Positions 53,281 through 62,793 of a DNA stretch of 64,000 nt are shown here, piece by piece; position 1 is the first letter of the stretch; the number at the start of each line of letters is the position of its first letter. The stretch is from the NCBI GenBank assembly GCA_003249035.1, contig QBMK01000005.1, positions 76,308 through 140,307 on the forward strand, in the 5' to 3' direction. The position numbers and the translations under genes were made by a program. Origin of the DNA: Pseudanabaena sp. (GTDB taxonomy: Bacteria; Cyanobacteriota; Cyanobacteriia; Pseudanabaenales; Pseudanabaenaceae). The notes below the pieces were generated by a model. The model saw only the letters and a list, made by a program, of their open reading frames with translations. It was not told the origin of the DNA and made no database searches.

Positions 53281-53394
53281 TTGGTTTTGAGCGCAAAGCG
53301 CTCTATAACTGTTACAGATAAAATCTTAAACCCTTTTCCGCTCGTCCGCTAGCGAAACATGTTTTAGATCAGTTTTTATTGTGCCGAGGCACTT

Positions 53395-54072
53395 ATGAGA
53401 ATTCTTTTAGTGGAAGATGACAACTATATAGCCAAACCAATTGCCAAAGATATGCGACATCAAGGGCATGTTGTCGATGTTGCTAACGATGGCATTAGTG
53501 GATGGGAATGCGCTCAAACTGTAGAATACGATCTCATTCTATTGGATTTGATGCTGCCTCGACTAGACGGTATTTCGCTGTGCAAAAAATTGCGTGCATC
53601 GGGTTGTAAAACGCATATTCTGATGCTGACAGCTAAAGATACTACCGCAGATAAGGTGTTGGGATTAGATTCGGGTGCAGATGACTATCTAGTTAAACCT
53701 TTCGAATTAGAAGAGTTAGCGGCGCGAATAAGAGCTTTATCGCGAAGAGTTGTTGAGATGCAACAAACTTCGATCGTCCGAGGCTCTTTGGAACTCAACT
53801 TAAACACACATACGATCGCATACGATGGACAACCTTTGGCATTAACGCCCAAGGAATATGTGATTTTAGAATGCTTTTTGCGTAATCCTACTCAAGTATT
53901 TACCCGCGCAAATCTGCTTGATAAACTCTGGGATCTAGATAAACTATCTGGTGAAGAAACTGTGAGAACGCATATCACCAATATTCGCCGTAAACTCAAG
54001 GCTGCAGGTGGCTCTGAGGATATAATACAAACGATGTATGGTGTTGGCTATAGCTTTAATTCTAAGTGTTAA
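53395..54072 (+). CDS. OmpR-family response regulator
   Basis: 225 aa. Receiver domain with the acidic pair VEDD, phospho-Asp in LLDLMLP and Lys in LVKPF, then a winged-helix domain (TPKEYVILECFLRN; VRTHITNIRRKLK). It should bind DNA when phosphorylated by the kinase encoded downstream. Its TAA stop codon is also the first three bases of a family A repeat. Confidence 0.93.
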   Translation: MRILLVEDDNYIAKPIAKDMRHQGHVVDVANDGISGWECAQTVEYDLILLDLMLPRLDGISLCKKLRASGCKTHILMLTAKDTTADKVLGLDSGADDYLVKPFELEELAARIRALSRRVVEMQQTSIVRGSLELNLNTHTIAYDGQPLALTPKEYVILECFLRNPTQVFTRANLLDKLWDLDKLSGEETVRTHITNIRRKLKAAGGSEDIIQTMYGVGYSFNSKC

Positions 54073-54172
54073 GTAGATGTGCATAATTAATTACAAACCC
54101 AAACCCATAAAGTTGCGCCCCTTCGGGGCGCAACTTTATGGGTTTGGGTAATTTATTTTGTAAAAGTACTTA
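54070..54172 (+). repeat. Family A palindromic element, copy 3
   Basis: 103 bp: TAAGTAGATGTGC, AATTAATTA, hairpin CCCATAAAGTTGCGCCCC with a TT loop, AATTTATTTTG, AAAGTACTTA. It fills nearly all of the 114-base gap between the response regulator and the kinase gene. Confidence 0.88.
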
Positions 54173-54186
54173 GGAACGTTAATGCG

Positions 54187-55434
54187 ATGTTTCAAAAAAC
54201 GCGACTCCGATTACTCTTGGCTTATCTTGGCATTTTTGCTTCCATTTTGAGTATATTTGCGATCGCGGTAAGAACTGTCTTTGTGCATACGATGACCAAT
54301 CAAGTAGTGGATAAGCTCACAACTCTCGGTCAGACGGTTGCCGCTAGTTCAGGATTTAAAAATGGACGGATTCAAATAGCGGATAATCTCTCGGTTCGAG
54401 ATTTGGATACGCGAATGCAGTCGTTGCAATGGTTAGACATCCAAGGGAATACGATCTATATGCAGGGAAATCGAACATTATCTTTACCCATTGCAATCCG
54501 AGAATCAATCCAAATCCAACCCAGTAATCCTGCTCTAATTAGTGTCAATATCCCAATTGTTGATACTTACAATCAGCGTTTAGTCGGTTATTTGCGTGTT
54601 AGCCAATCTCTCGAAGAGTTAAATGAAACCTTTAGAAAGTTAGATATCGGATTAGCTGGAGGGGCGGCGATCTCTTTGATTTTGGTTGGAATGGGAGGGA
54701 TCTTTCTCACTCGCCAAGCAATGAAACCAATTGAGAAGAGTTTCGATCGTCTGCAACAATTTACAGCAGATGCTTCCCATGAATTGCGGAGTCCATTGAT
54801 GGCAATTAAAGCCAGTGCGCAGGTGGCGCTAAGATATTCTGAAGGAATGCGCCCAAGTGATGCTGAGGAGTTTGGGGCGATCGCGCAATCGGTTGAGCAC
54901 ATGAGTCGGCTGACTGAGGATTTGCTGATGCTAGCAAGGATGAATGAAAAGCTAACTATCGTAGGGGAAAGCATTGACTTAACAGAATTACTTCAGCATT
55001 TAGTGAAAAAATTCCAGCCTCAAGCTTTGGCGAAAGAGTTAACTCTAGGCTATCAATCTAGAGAATCTCTGATGATTAAGGGCAATTCAGATCAGATACT
55101 GCGATTATTTACGAATCTGATTGAGAACGCGATTCACTATACGCCATCAGGTGGAAAAATCACGATTTCGACAAGCGTAGCAGGGCAATGGATCGATGTG
55201 AGAGTTCAAGATACTGGAATTGGTATTGCACCCGAACAAATAGAAAATATCTTTGCTAGATTTTGGCGAGCTGATACTTCTCGCTCTCAATGGACGGGAG
55301 GCAGTGGATTAGGACTTGCGATCGCCCAATCTATTGCTGAAGGTCATGGTGGTAAAATCTCTGTTACCAGCCAATTAGGATCTGGTAGTTGCTTCACAGT
55401 GCGCTTGCTTACAAGTAAACTTGCGTCAAGTTAG
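54187..55434 (+). CDS. Sensor histidine kinase
   Basis: 415 aa. Two membrane helices (about 8-30 and 153-176) enclose a periplasmic sensor of about 120 residues. Then come HisKA (ASHELRSPLMAIKA) and HATPase_c (N box LIENAIHY, DTGIGI, GGSGLGLAIA). No clear HAMP domain. It pairs with the response regulator upstream; the signal is unknown. Confidence 0.92.
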   Translation: MFQKTRLRLLLAYLGIFASILSIFAIAVRTVFVHTMTNQVVDKLTTLGQTVAASSGFKNGRIQIADNLSVRDLDTRMQSLQWLDIQGNTIYMQGNRTLSLPIAIRESIQIQPSNPALISVNIPIVDTYNQRLVGYLRVSQSLEELNETFRKLDIGLAGGAAISLILVGMGGIFLTRQAMKPIEKSFDRLQQFTADASHELRSPLMAIKASAQVALRYSEGMRPSDAEEFGAIAQSVEHMSRLTEDLLMLARMNEKLTIVGESIDLTELLQHLVKKFQPQALAKELTLGYQSRESLMIKGNSDQILRLFTNLIENAIHYTPSGGKITISTSVAGQWIDVRVQDTGIGIAPEQIENIFARFWRADTSRSQWTGGSGLGLAIAQSIAEGHGGKISVTSQLGSGSCFTVRLLTSKLASS

Positions 55435-55486
55435 AAACCCAGAGTAGTGCTATCGCATACACACAAATTCCCTAAAGCGCTTAATC

Positions 55487-57361
55487 ATGACAACCCACTT
55501 ACCCATTGAACCTGAGACTCCTGTTTCCGTTGCCAATCTTAACCTAGAGCCAAGAGGTAGGGTCTTTCCCAGTCCGTCCTTGTGGAAAAATCATATTTTT
55601 TATCAGATCCTACCCGATCGCTTCAGCGATGGCAGAGAAGCAGAACGTCCACTGTTTGATTACAATCAGCCTGAGCAGTATCGGATATCAGACAAACGAG
55701 CCTGGATGGAAGCTGGTCTAGGCTTCACTGGCGGCACGCTCAAGGGAATTCGTAGCAAGCTTGACTATCTGCAAGGTATGGGTATTAATGGTCTTTGGCT
55801 TAATCCCTCCTTTAAGCAACGGACCGATCTGAATACCTACCACGGCTATGCCATTCAGAATTTTCTGGATATTGACCCAAGATTTGGCACAACTCAAGAT
55901 CTGCGCGACCTGATTGATGATGCCCACGATCGAGGTATGGTTGTTGTGCTGGATGTGGTAATCGACCATACCGGCAATAACTGGTTCTACGGGCCTGACG
56001 TAACTGGCATCATCGAAGACTCGTTACCCTACCGCTACGATCCGCCATATAGCTTCGGAGGTTGGCGTTCTAGCACTGGTCAGCCCACTCCAGAGATCCA
56101 CACCTTGGAAGACGGCTGCTGGCCCCAAGAATTACAGAGTTTGGAAGCCTACAATCGACGTGGTTCGATTGTCAACTGGAGCAATCCCGACCCGATGGAT
56201 CCCAATGCAGAGTTTCGGCGCGGTGATTTCTTCGATCTAAAGAAACTAAATGGCTATCACAATGAGACATTGGATGCGATTATCCGTTGTTACCAGTATT
56301 GGATTGCCGTTACTGATTGCGATGGCTTCCGGATTGATGCAGCCAAGCATATTCCCAAAGATATTTGCCAGCAGTTCAGTTTCAACATTTTTCGCTATGC
56401 TCAATCGATCGGCAAAGACAACTTTATGCTGGTGGGCGAAATCACGGACAACCTGATGAGCTTCAATTATCTATCCCTATTTGGCAGTATTTTTGATCGC
56501 GCTTTAACAGCAGTACTTGACATTAATAACTCTCCGAACCTACTAGCTGGAGCTGCTCGAGGCACGGCTAATCCAATGGATTTTTTCGGTCGCTATAGCA
56601 CCGATAACGAGCTAAGTCGCTACATTCAGACTGGTCGTGTCCACGTTGCGATCTTCGACGACCACGATATGTCTTGCCGATCGCATAAACAGCGCTTTGC
56701 CGCTCACAACGACACCCCTCATCGCTATTGGCAATCAGCCCATGTCGTCGGTATTCAACTGACAACGCCGGGCATTCCCTGTATTTATTACGGCACCGAG
56801 CAAGCCTTTGAAGGCAGCGAAGACTCCCACGACTACAGCATCGAGTCTCAACGCTTCGGTGAGGATCGCTATATACGCGAAGATATGTTTGGTGGGTCGT
56901 TTGGAGCCTTTGAGACGCAGGGCTGTCACTTCTTTAATCCCGAACATCCCACCTATCTAAGAATTGCCGCGATCGCACGGTTGCGTAACGGTGATAACGC
57001 GATCGGGCGCACCCTGCGCATGGGAGTTTGCTATCCTCGCGAAACCTCTTTTTGTGGCTATCCATTCCAAATGCCCGGTGCAGGAGAGCTATTTGGTTGG
57101 TCAAGGGTGCTGGCTTACCATGAAGTTGTAATGGTACTGAACACTAATGGCGTAGAATCTCGTGGAGCCGATATCACTGTCGATAAATCGCTACATCCAC
57201 CTGGCTCGACTTTACAAGTTCTCTATCGAGCTGATTGGACTGACGAGCAATTGAAACATTCTCCTACGGATGAAGCTGTTGAGGTTGAGAAGGCAACGAC
57301 AGATGGACGTGCATACATCCGCTTAAATTTACCGCCCGCAGGTATGGTTATCCTCGGCTAA
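55487..57361 (+). CDS. GH13 alpha-amylase-family glycoside hydrolase
   Basis: 624 aa. Four GH13 conserved regions: DVVIDHTGNN, DGFRIDAAKH (nucleophile Asp), LVGEITD (acid/base Glu) and FDDHDM (transition-state Asp). No signal peptide, so it should act on intracellular glycogen or a related glucan or sucrose. The exact activity is unclear. The stop codon touches a family B repeat. Confidence 0.9.
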   Translation: MTTHLPIEPETPVSVANLNLEPRGRVFPSPSLWKNHIFYQILPDRFSDGREAERPLFDYNQPEQYRISDKRAWMEAGLGFTGGTLKGIRSKLDYLQGMGINGLWLNPSFKQRTDLNTYHGYAIQNFLDIDPRFGTTQDLRDLIDDAHDRGMVVVLDVVIDHTGNNWFYGPDVTGIIEDSLPYRYDPPYSFGGWRSSTGQPTPEIHTLEDGCWPQELQSLEAYNRRGSIVNWSNPDPMDPNAEFRRGDFFDLKKLNGYHNETLDAIIRCYQYWIAVTDCDGFRIDAAKHIPKDICQQFSFNIFRYAQSIGKDNFMLVGEITDNLMSFNYLSLFGSIFDRALTAVLDINNSPNLLAGAARGTANPMDFFGRYSTDNELSRYIQTGRVHVAIFDDHDMSCRSHKQRFAAHNDTPHRYWQSAHVVGIQLTTPGIPCIYYGTEQAFEGSEDSHDYSIESQRFGEDRYIREDMFGGSFGAFETQGCHFFNPEHPTYLRIAAIARLRNGDNAIGRTLRMGVCYPRETSFCGYPFQMPGAGELFGWSRVLAYHEVVMVLNTNGVESRGADITVDKSLHPPGSTLQVLYRADWTDEQLKHSPTDEAVEVEKATTDGRAYIRLNLPPAGMVILG

Positions 57362-57462
57362 TACCAATTCACAAAAGTGTGACAACACTTTTATGAATTA
57401 AAAACCAAATCCAGTAAGGATTTTAAAACACAAAATGGCTACGCCATTTTGTGTTTTGGTAT
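57361..57462 (-). repeat. Family B palindromic element, copy 4
   Basis: 102 bp in reverse orientation, ends ATACCAA...TTGGTAT, hairpin GTGTGACAACAC decayed, centre CCAAATCCAGTAAGGATTTT, hairpin CACAAAATGGC-TAC-GCCATTTTGTG. It begins at the last base of the GH13 stop codon. Confidence 0.85.
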
Positions 57463-57487
57463 AAGTGGTCAGCTTTTTCTACTTGCA

Positions 57488-57556
57488 AACTTCCCCACTC
57501 AAGAAATAGCGGTGCGGGGCTTAGCCCCGCACCGCTATTTCTTGAGTGGGGAAGTT
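57488..57556. repeat. Perfect 33-bp-arm palindrome
   Basis: AACTTCCCCACTCAAGAAAT... arms of 33 bp with only a TTA loop, the longest perfect palindrome in the window. It lies between the convergent GH13 gene and the gene at 57560 and ends 4 bases before the latter's stop codon. Confidence 0.88.
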
Positions 57557-57559
57557 AAA

Positions 57560-60388
57560 TTAGATCTGCCCTTTTCCTGATTTCACAAGTCGCTGAAGTT
57601 GCCGACTTTCGAGTTCTAAAATTCGTCTGGCAAAATCAAGATCGTGGTCGAGCAAATCATCAACCGCATCGATCGCGATCGCGATAACGCGAGTCTTCTC
57701 ACTATCAGCAATGATTGTATTTTCCGAATTACTGTGCGTTAAAACATCTAACTCATCCAGTGTTTGTCCGGGATAAACCCGTTCCACTCGCACCTCACCA
57801 GCAGATTGATAATGAATATTGGCATCTCCTTCAAGCAGTATCAATAATTCTCGACAAGTATCGCCAGCTTCGGTAATCGCTTCACCTGTTGAGTAAGTTT
57901 TCACTTGAGCCCGATCGCTGAGAGTAATCAAGGTTTTGGACTGGAGACCATTAAAGAAATCGGTATTAAACAAATAAACCAATTTCTCCAATCTTGGAAA
58001 TTCTGCTAGAGGTGGTGCAAAGGGCAAAGATAGCAATCTTTCAGCCGTTTCTTCCACTAACGGAGACGGTGAATCATGGCGCAGCTTGAGAGCGATCGCT
58101 TCGGTGCGTTCTGCATCAAGTTGACCAATAGAGTAGAGTGCTGCCGACTGTACTAGAGGATTTTCGTGCTCTAGTAACAGTTCTAAACGACTCAAAGTAT
58201 CTTCTGTAGAAGATTCTACAAAATTGGATGCTAGGGGTGCTTCTGGTTGCGTCTCTTGGAGCGGCATCAAAATCTGAACGATATCAGAATGCAAGCGATC
58301 TTGCCAATGCTCGTGATTCAAAGACTCTGCTACTAGCGTTGGTGAAAGCTGTTTTAGAGACTGCGCGATCGCGATCGCATCTGGGCTATTTTGGAGAGTA
58401 GTTAGCTTTTCTAAAATTGATTGCACGAGCAATTCTTGTTTTCGGTATACGCTACCTTGCAACAATGTCAAAACTGTTTGATGAGCCCTCAGAATAGAAT
58501 GATTTAAAGCGCGATCGCATTCAACCCATTTTTCTAATCGAGTCAGCAAAACTCCAACGGTTTGAACATTACCTAAATCAGGAGAAAATCCATTCATGAT
58601 CCAGTCTTCTTCTTGAGGCGTAATCGAATACTCGCTGCGCAAATAGCGAATTGCTGCTGAGCTTCGTGGTGATGGAGAACCCATTGATTGATCGGGCTGC
58701 CTTTGTTGCAATCTCATTAATCGCTCTAATGATTTTTGGTAGCCGCTTAACCGAATCTGATTCTCTAAAGTTCGTTGGTGTTTTGGATCGAGTAACTCTG
58801 GAGTCTCAACACCCAACTCTTCCAAAACTTTGCTGTGTTCATCATCAGAAATATCCAATTCCTGACGCATTTGCTGCAAGACTTCTAGGCTACTGGAATA
58901 ATTAACGTAACCTTCTTCTAAAGCATCCCTTACCACTCCTTTATAGACTTGATGTCGTTTTTCACGAGTGAATCCTGGAAGAACTTTTGCTAGCACATAC
59001 ACTTCATTAGTATGGAGATCGTCGAGAGAGCGACCATCTATATACTGCGATAAATCAAGCTGCATTTTTGCGAGTTGTTTACGGAATCTGCTTGCCAGAT
59101 TTTCACGAGAATAGAGATCGGGCTCTCGTCGCCATGTCTTTTGTAGCCAAAGAGTGCTCAAAAATACTAAGCTCACATCAAAGGCATACTGCACCCACAA
59201 AGGGAGTAGATGAATAAGAGGACGACCTGCAAAGAAGAAGAAAAAGTTAAAAGCGATAAACGTGCAAACAGCAAAGATTCGATGCTTAATGATGTCGGGG
59301 TGGAGTTTTGCAAAATGCCGACGACCATAGGATTTTGCGCGCTTTTCAATAAATCTGCCAACTCCATATCCTAAAGCCGTGAATCCACCTAACACTAAAG
59401 GCACAGCAAACAGTTTAGGAATATTAATGGGTTGTCCAAACAGATAGAGTCCAGGACTCATCAGCGCGGCAAGCTGATTAGGGTCACGATTCCAAACACC
59501 CGAAAAATAATAGTCCCAATTGCCAGCATAGAGGTAGTAATAGAGAAAATAGCCAATTACTAAGCCCAAATAACCATATCGAATTAAGGATTCTTCAGGC
59601 TTATTCAATCCATCCCAATAAGTTCTCTCAGCGTCAATATCCATGCAGGGACTTTGACAAGCCACACAGGCACTTTGCTCCTCGCCATCTGGCAGAACCG
59701 TGCGACACATCGATTGCGTCACCCGTTGATCGCTCATGTGAGCCTTACTTCCCAACAAGCCTCTGGGTTGACTAAAAATTGTTTGCACGGGTGCCATTGG
59801 ACAAAAATATTGACACCAGGACTTGCCTCCATAAACATATCCAACCATAATTGCACAGGCGATCGTGAAGACCAACCAACTCCCTAAGACTAGGCGATCG
59901 GCATTAAAAAATAAAATCCGCCCGCATATTCCCACGAATAGCCAGCCAAATTGAACGTAGGGATAATTTCTGCCTAGCCAAGAATCGGATTTGACTTTGG
60001 CTAACTCGTAGCGAACCTTTCCAGTTTTTTTGTTTTCCCGTTTAAATTGTCTTTGAAAACCCAGAGCTCGTGGTATTTGAGATAGAAATGATAAGGGGCA
60101 AATTCGCCGCCAGAGTTCATGGCCAAACACCAACAAAATGAAGATGCCCGATGGCACGATCGCTCCCCAAAACAATGTAGCTCCCAACTGATAAGGCTGT
60201 TGAGGTACACATACACCTTGCACCTTCACACATTCACCTGAAAGCCGCAACACACTCCAAGGATGATTTGGTTCAGTTAATGCCGCAGTCCAAGGATCGT
60301 AAAATAAAGACGTGATTACAAGAAGCCACCCAATAGTTACTATCCATCGAACCCAGTGCATTTGACGTTCTGGCAGTTGTGTAAACAT
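57560..60388 (-). CDS. NapH-like Fe-S membrane protein fused to HEAT-like and cyclic-nucleotide-binding domains
   Basis: 942 aa. Residues about 15-390 hold several membrane helices with iron-sulfur Cys motifs CQYFCPMAP and CVACQSPCMD, as in NapH/CcoG-type electron-transfer proteins. A long cytoplasmic middle follows, with a HEAT-like helical pair (HENPLVQSAALYSIGQLDAERTE). The last about 120 residues form a cyclic-nucleotide-binding domain (YSTGEAITEAGDTCRELLILLEGD). The fusion suggests redox activity controlled by a nucleotide or by helical partners. Partners and direction of electron flow are unknown. Single gene. Confidence 0.82.
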   Translation of the reverse strand: MFTQLPERQMHWVRWIVTIGWLLVITSLFYDPWTAALTEPNHPWSVLRLSGECVKVQGVCVPQQPYQLGATLFWGAIVPSGIFILLVFGHELWRRICPLSFLSQIPRALGFQRQFKRENKKTGKVRYELAKVKSDSWLGRNYPYVQFGWLFVGICGRILFFNADRLVLGSWLVFTIACAIMVGYVYGGKSWCQYFCPMAPVQTIFSQPRGLLGSKAHMSDQRVTQSMCRTVLPDGEEQSACVACQSPCMDIDAERTYWDGLNKPEESLIRYGYLGLVIGYFLYYYLYAGNWDYYFSGVWNRDPNQLAALMSPGLYLFGQPINIPKLFAVPLVLGGFTALGYGVGRFIEKRAKSYGRRHFAKLHPDIIKHRIFAVCTFIAFNFFFFFAGRPLIHLLPLWVQYAFDVSLVFLSTLWLQKTWRREPDLYSRENLASRFRKQLAKMQLDLSQYIDGRSLDDLHTNEVYVLAKVLPGFTREKRHQVYKGVVRDALEEGYVNYSSSLEVLQQMRQELDISDDEHSKVLEELGVETPELLDPKHQRTLENQIRLSGYQKSLERLMRLQQRQPDQSMGSPSPRSSAAIRYLRSEYSITPQEEDWIMNGFSPDLGNVQTVGVLLTRLEKWVECDRALNHSILRAHQTVLTLLQGSVYRKQELLVQSILEKLTTLQNSPDAIAIAQSLKQLSPTLVAESLNHEHWQDRLHSDIVQILMPLQETQPEAPLASNFVESSTEDTLSRLELLLEHENPLVQSAALYSIGQLDAERTEAIALKLRHDSPSPLVEETAERLLSLPFAPPLAEFPRLEKLVYLFNTDFFNGLQSKTLITLSDRAQVKTYSTGEAITEAGDTCRELLILLEGDANIHYQSAGEVRVERVYPGQTLDELDVLTHSNSENTIIADSEKTRVIAIAIDAVDDLLDHDLDFARRILELESRQLQRLVKSGKGQI

Positions 60389-60655
60389 ATATAAGTTTAT
60401 TCCTTATCTTTCTACTTCATTATCATAAGCGTTTTAGTTCAAGAACTCTAGATTATCTAGCTTGTTTTTGCCCTTCAGTCCGTTCAATTAGAGGTTTCTG
60501 TAGGAGTGTATACCAAAAGCCTTAATTATGTTGTTTTGAGACTTTGGTATATACCTCACAAGATGGGGAACCCCATAATTGACCATGCTGCAAATTGGTG
60601 AACTCTATTATGACGTTTGAGGATCTCAGCATTAGCAACATTCTGACTCGGTAGA
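60389..60655. other. Gene-free region with a decayed inverted repeat
   Basis: Upstream DNA of the gene at 57560. Near 60508-60555 the ends TATACCAAAAG and CTTTGGTATA form an inverted repeat resembling the termini of family B without its interior. No gene supported. Confidence 0.5.
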
Positions 60656-60750
60656 TAAGTACTTGTCCAAAACAAATTACCCAAAACCGTGAAGTTTCGC
60701 CCCGCAGGGGCGAAACTTCACGGTTTTGGGTTTGCAATTAATTATGACTA
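60656..60750 (-). repeat. Family A palindromic element, copy 4
   Basis: Read on the minus strand: the AATTAATTA side is present but the outermost TAAGTAGATG end is degraded. Hairpin ACCGTGAAGTTTCGCCCC with a GCA loop; the TAAGTACTTGT end is intact. Lies 133 bases past the porin stop. Confidence 0.82.
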
Positions 60751-60882
60751 GCGATTTAAGGCTTATATTGCCTTGCCATTAAAAATATTGCAGTCCAGTA
60801 ATGAGCCGATTAGGATATGATTCCTTTGATTTAGACAAGTCTAAGGGAAGTTTTCATCGAACAGAAACTGATTAAGCAAATT

Positions 60883-62529
60883 CTAGAATGAGAAGGTGGT
60901 GCTAATTACACCAACAGTTGCAGTCCCATTAGCCGAATTGCTACCTTGGTTGAATACCCAGTAAATACCCTGAGTGATAGTGATGTTATTAGTAATACGG
61001 AAGCGATAGAAAGTTTCAAGTAGATAAGGAGTTGCCCCAGGACTGCCTTGTGCAATACCAGTAACGTTAGTTCGTTGTAGGGGCTGACCGAAGGTAATTG
61101 CCGCAAAGTCACCTTCAAGGAATAAATCTCTCCCAGCGAAAGATGTTACCCAGCTAGTAAAGGTTGTAGATGCAGGTGTTCCAGTTGAATTAGCAAAAAT
61201 GTAGGCTCCCCATGTTTCGAAGGTAAACTTGGGGTTGATGTCCCAAACCAAACTGCCAACAATGGTGTTGCTCTGGATACCAGTAATACCCGTGCTAGTA
61301 ACTCCATTAGAATTCCCAGATGGCTGTCCGAGAGGGATCCCTCCAAAAGAGTCAGCATTGAGTCCAGATGCAAGACTGTTGCCAGGGGTGTAGGCATACG
61401 CATAGCCAAAACCAAGTTTTAGCGTCTCCATCGGCTTGTAAACTAGCTGACTAGCGATCTTGGTCGCTCCACCACCTAAACCACCTTGTCCAGAAGCATC
61501 AGCAGCATTAGATGCGCTGTAGGTAACTTGGAGGTTGGCATTCTTGACAAAGCTCCAGTCGAAACCTGCAACAGCAAGCCCTGTAGCGCCACCACTAGAG
61601 GCAACGCGAATTAGTGGATTACTAGAAAGTGTATCTTGCCCGATAGTTTCAATAGGATCCATCGAGTCGAGGACATCATCTGGTTGCCCAATTGGAGCGA
61701 TATATGCTGTGAATGTTTTGCCAATCGGGAAACGATAGAATAAACGATTGATTCGAAAATTGTTAGAAGTACTGCCCAAAACCAAACTAGAACTATTAGC
61801 TGCGTCAAGTACTCCAGGATTTAAAGCTGTGGAAATATCAGGAGTGTTGCCAGCTTGCAAACGAGTTCTCAACTGATCCTTGCCAGTGAAACTGGTATCT
61901 AAATTTAAACGAACTCGATAGCTAAAAATAGTGTTCGTGTTATTGGTAGGCGTAGTATCTGTTTCATAAGCACCAGAAAGACCAAAGATTGCTTCGCCAC
62001 TTAGCTTGGTAGTGGTGGAGAACTGTTGAGCTTCGAGTAAAGCTGTTTTAGCTTCCAGTGCATAAACATGTCCGCGAAGAGTTGCGAGTTCAGCCGCGAA
62101 TTCTTCTTGAAGCTTTTGGGCTACCGCGAAGTCTTCTTTGCTGACCTTATCAGTTAGACCTGCAGCAATAATTTCGTTGATCTTGTCCAAGCAAGCATTC
62201 AAACCAGCAGCAAACTCATAGCGGCTAGTAGCTTGTTTGCCACGGAAAGTGCTGTCAGGGTATCCAGCGATACACCCGTAACGCTCTACCAAGGATTGCA
62301 ATGCGGTGAACGCCCAATCAGTCGGTCTAACGTCGCTAAGTTGTGATACTGAAGTTACATTTTGATCAACTGCACTAGGAGTTTGCTCAACAAGTTTGTC
62401 AGCGCTCATGGAGCGAACAACTTGAGAATGAGGAGAAGATTGGGCATTTGCAGCACCACTAATTAGTGCTGATGCAGTAACAGCCGCAAACATTACAACA
62501 CTGCAATTTTTGCTCGAAGACTTAGACAT
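60883..62529 (-). CDS. SLH-OprB outer-membrane porin (iron-uptake type)
   Basis: 548 aa. Signal peptide (VVMFAAVTASALISGAANAQ), an SLH domain (SDVRPTDWAFTALQSLVERYGCIAGYPDSTFRG...), a short coiled coil (about 150-180) and a C-terminal OprB-like beta-barrel ending TTFSF with terminal Phe. Cyanobacterial members anchor to the peptidoglycan through SLH and let inorganic ions, including iron, through. AAAAGG lies upstream of the ATG. An SLC13 remnant ends only 16 bases upstream, so the promoter must lie in the remnant. Confidence 0.93.
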   Translation of the reverse strand: MSKSSSKNCSVVMFAAVTASALISGAANAQSSPHSQVVRSMSADKLVEQTPSAVDQNVTSVSQLSDVRPTDWAFTALQSLVERYGCIAGYPDSTFRGKQATSRYEFAAGLNACLDKINEIIAAGLTDKVSKEDFAVAQKLQEEFAAELATLRGHVYALEAKTALLEAQQFSTTTKLSGEAIFGLSGAYETDTTPTNNTNTIFSYRVRLNLDTSFTGKDQLRTRLQAGNTPDISTALNPGVLDAANSSSLVLGSTSNNFRINRLFYRFPIGKTFTAYIAPIGQPDDVLDSMDPIETIGQDTLSSNPLIRVASSGGATGLAVAGFDWSFVKNANLQVTYSASNAADASGQGGLGGGATKIASQLVYKPMETLKLGFGYAYAYTPGNSLASGLNADSFGGIPLGQPSGNSNGVTSTGITGIQSNTIVGSLVWDINPKFTFETWGAYIFANSTGTPASTTFTSWVTSFAGRDLFLEGDFAAITFGQPLQRTNVTGIAQGSPGATPYLLETFYRFRITNNITITQGIYWVFNQGSNSANGTATVGVISTTFSF

Positions 62530-62545
62530 ATGAAATTACCTTTTC

Positions 62546-62734
62546 TCAGATAGGTGGCAGCAATAAGGAGCCTAAAACCACGCTAACAAATAGAAATATC
62601 AGCGTGAAAGAAACGCCAATAAGTACAAAGTCTCCAAACCCGTAGTTGCTTGATCCTACCACCAAAGTATTTACAGGTGAAGAGATCGGAGTCATAAATG
62701 CCAATGAATGATTAGTGGTACGCAGCGAATCCAC
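62546..62734 (-). pseudogene. 3' remnant of an SLC13/DASS-type anion transporter gene
   Basis: The ORF reads [19 protein letters not shown], then [15 protein letters not shown] and a final hydrophobic helix. This is the last re-entrant motif ([11 protein letters not shown]) and terminal helix of SLC13-family permeases; the other 350 or more residues are missing. The first about 12 codons come from a palindrome at 62701-62755 that sits exactly at the break. It is unlikely to be functional as a 62-aa protein. Confidence 0.65.
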
Positions 62735-62755
62735 GCACCACTAATCATTCATTGG
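62701..62755. repeat. 19-bp-arm palindrome at the transporter breakpoint
   Basis: CCAATGAATGATTAGTGGT and its exact reverse complement around a 17-base loop, between DUF1269 and the SLC13 remnant. Confidence 0.8.
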
Positions 62756-62793
62756 GAAGGTAGCAAGTTAGTATTTCTGATTTGACCTATTGA

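Noticed and set aside
62546-62734. KdpF-like or other genuine small membrane protein
   Set aside because: The [11 protein letters not shown] motif is diagnostic of the SLC13 permease end, and the N-terminal codons come from a palindrome.
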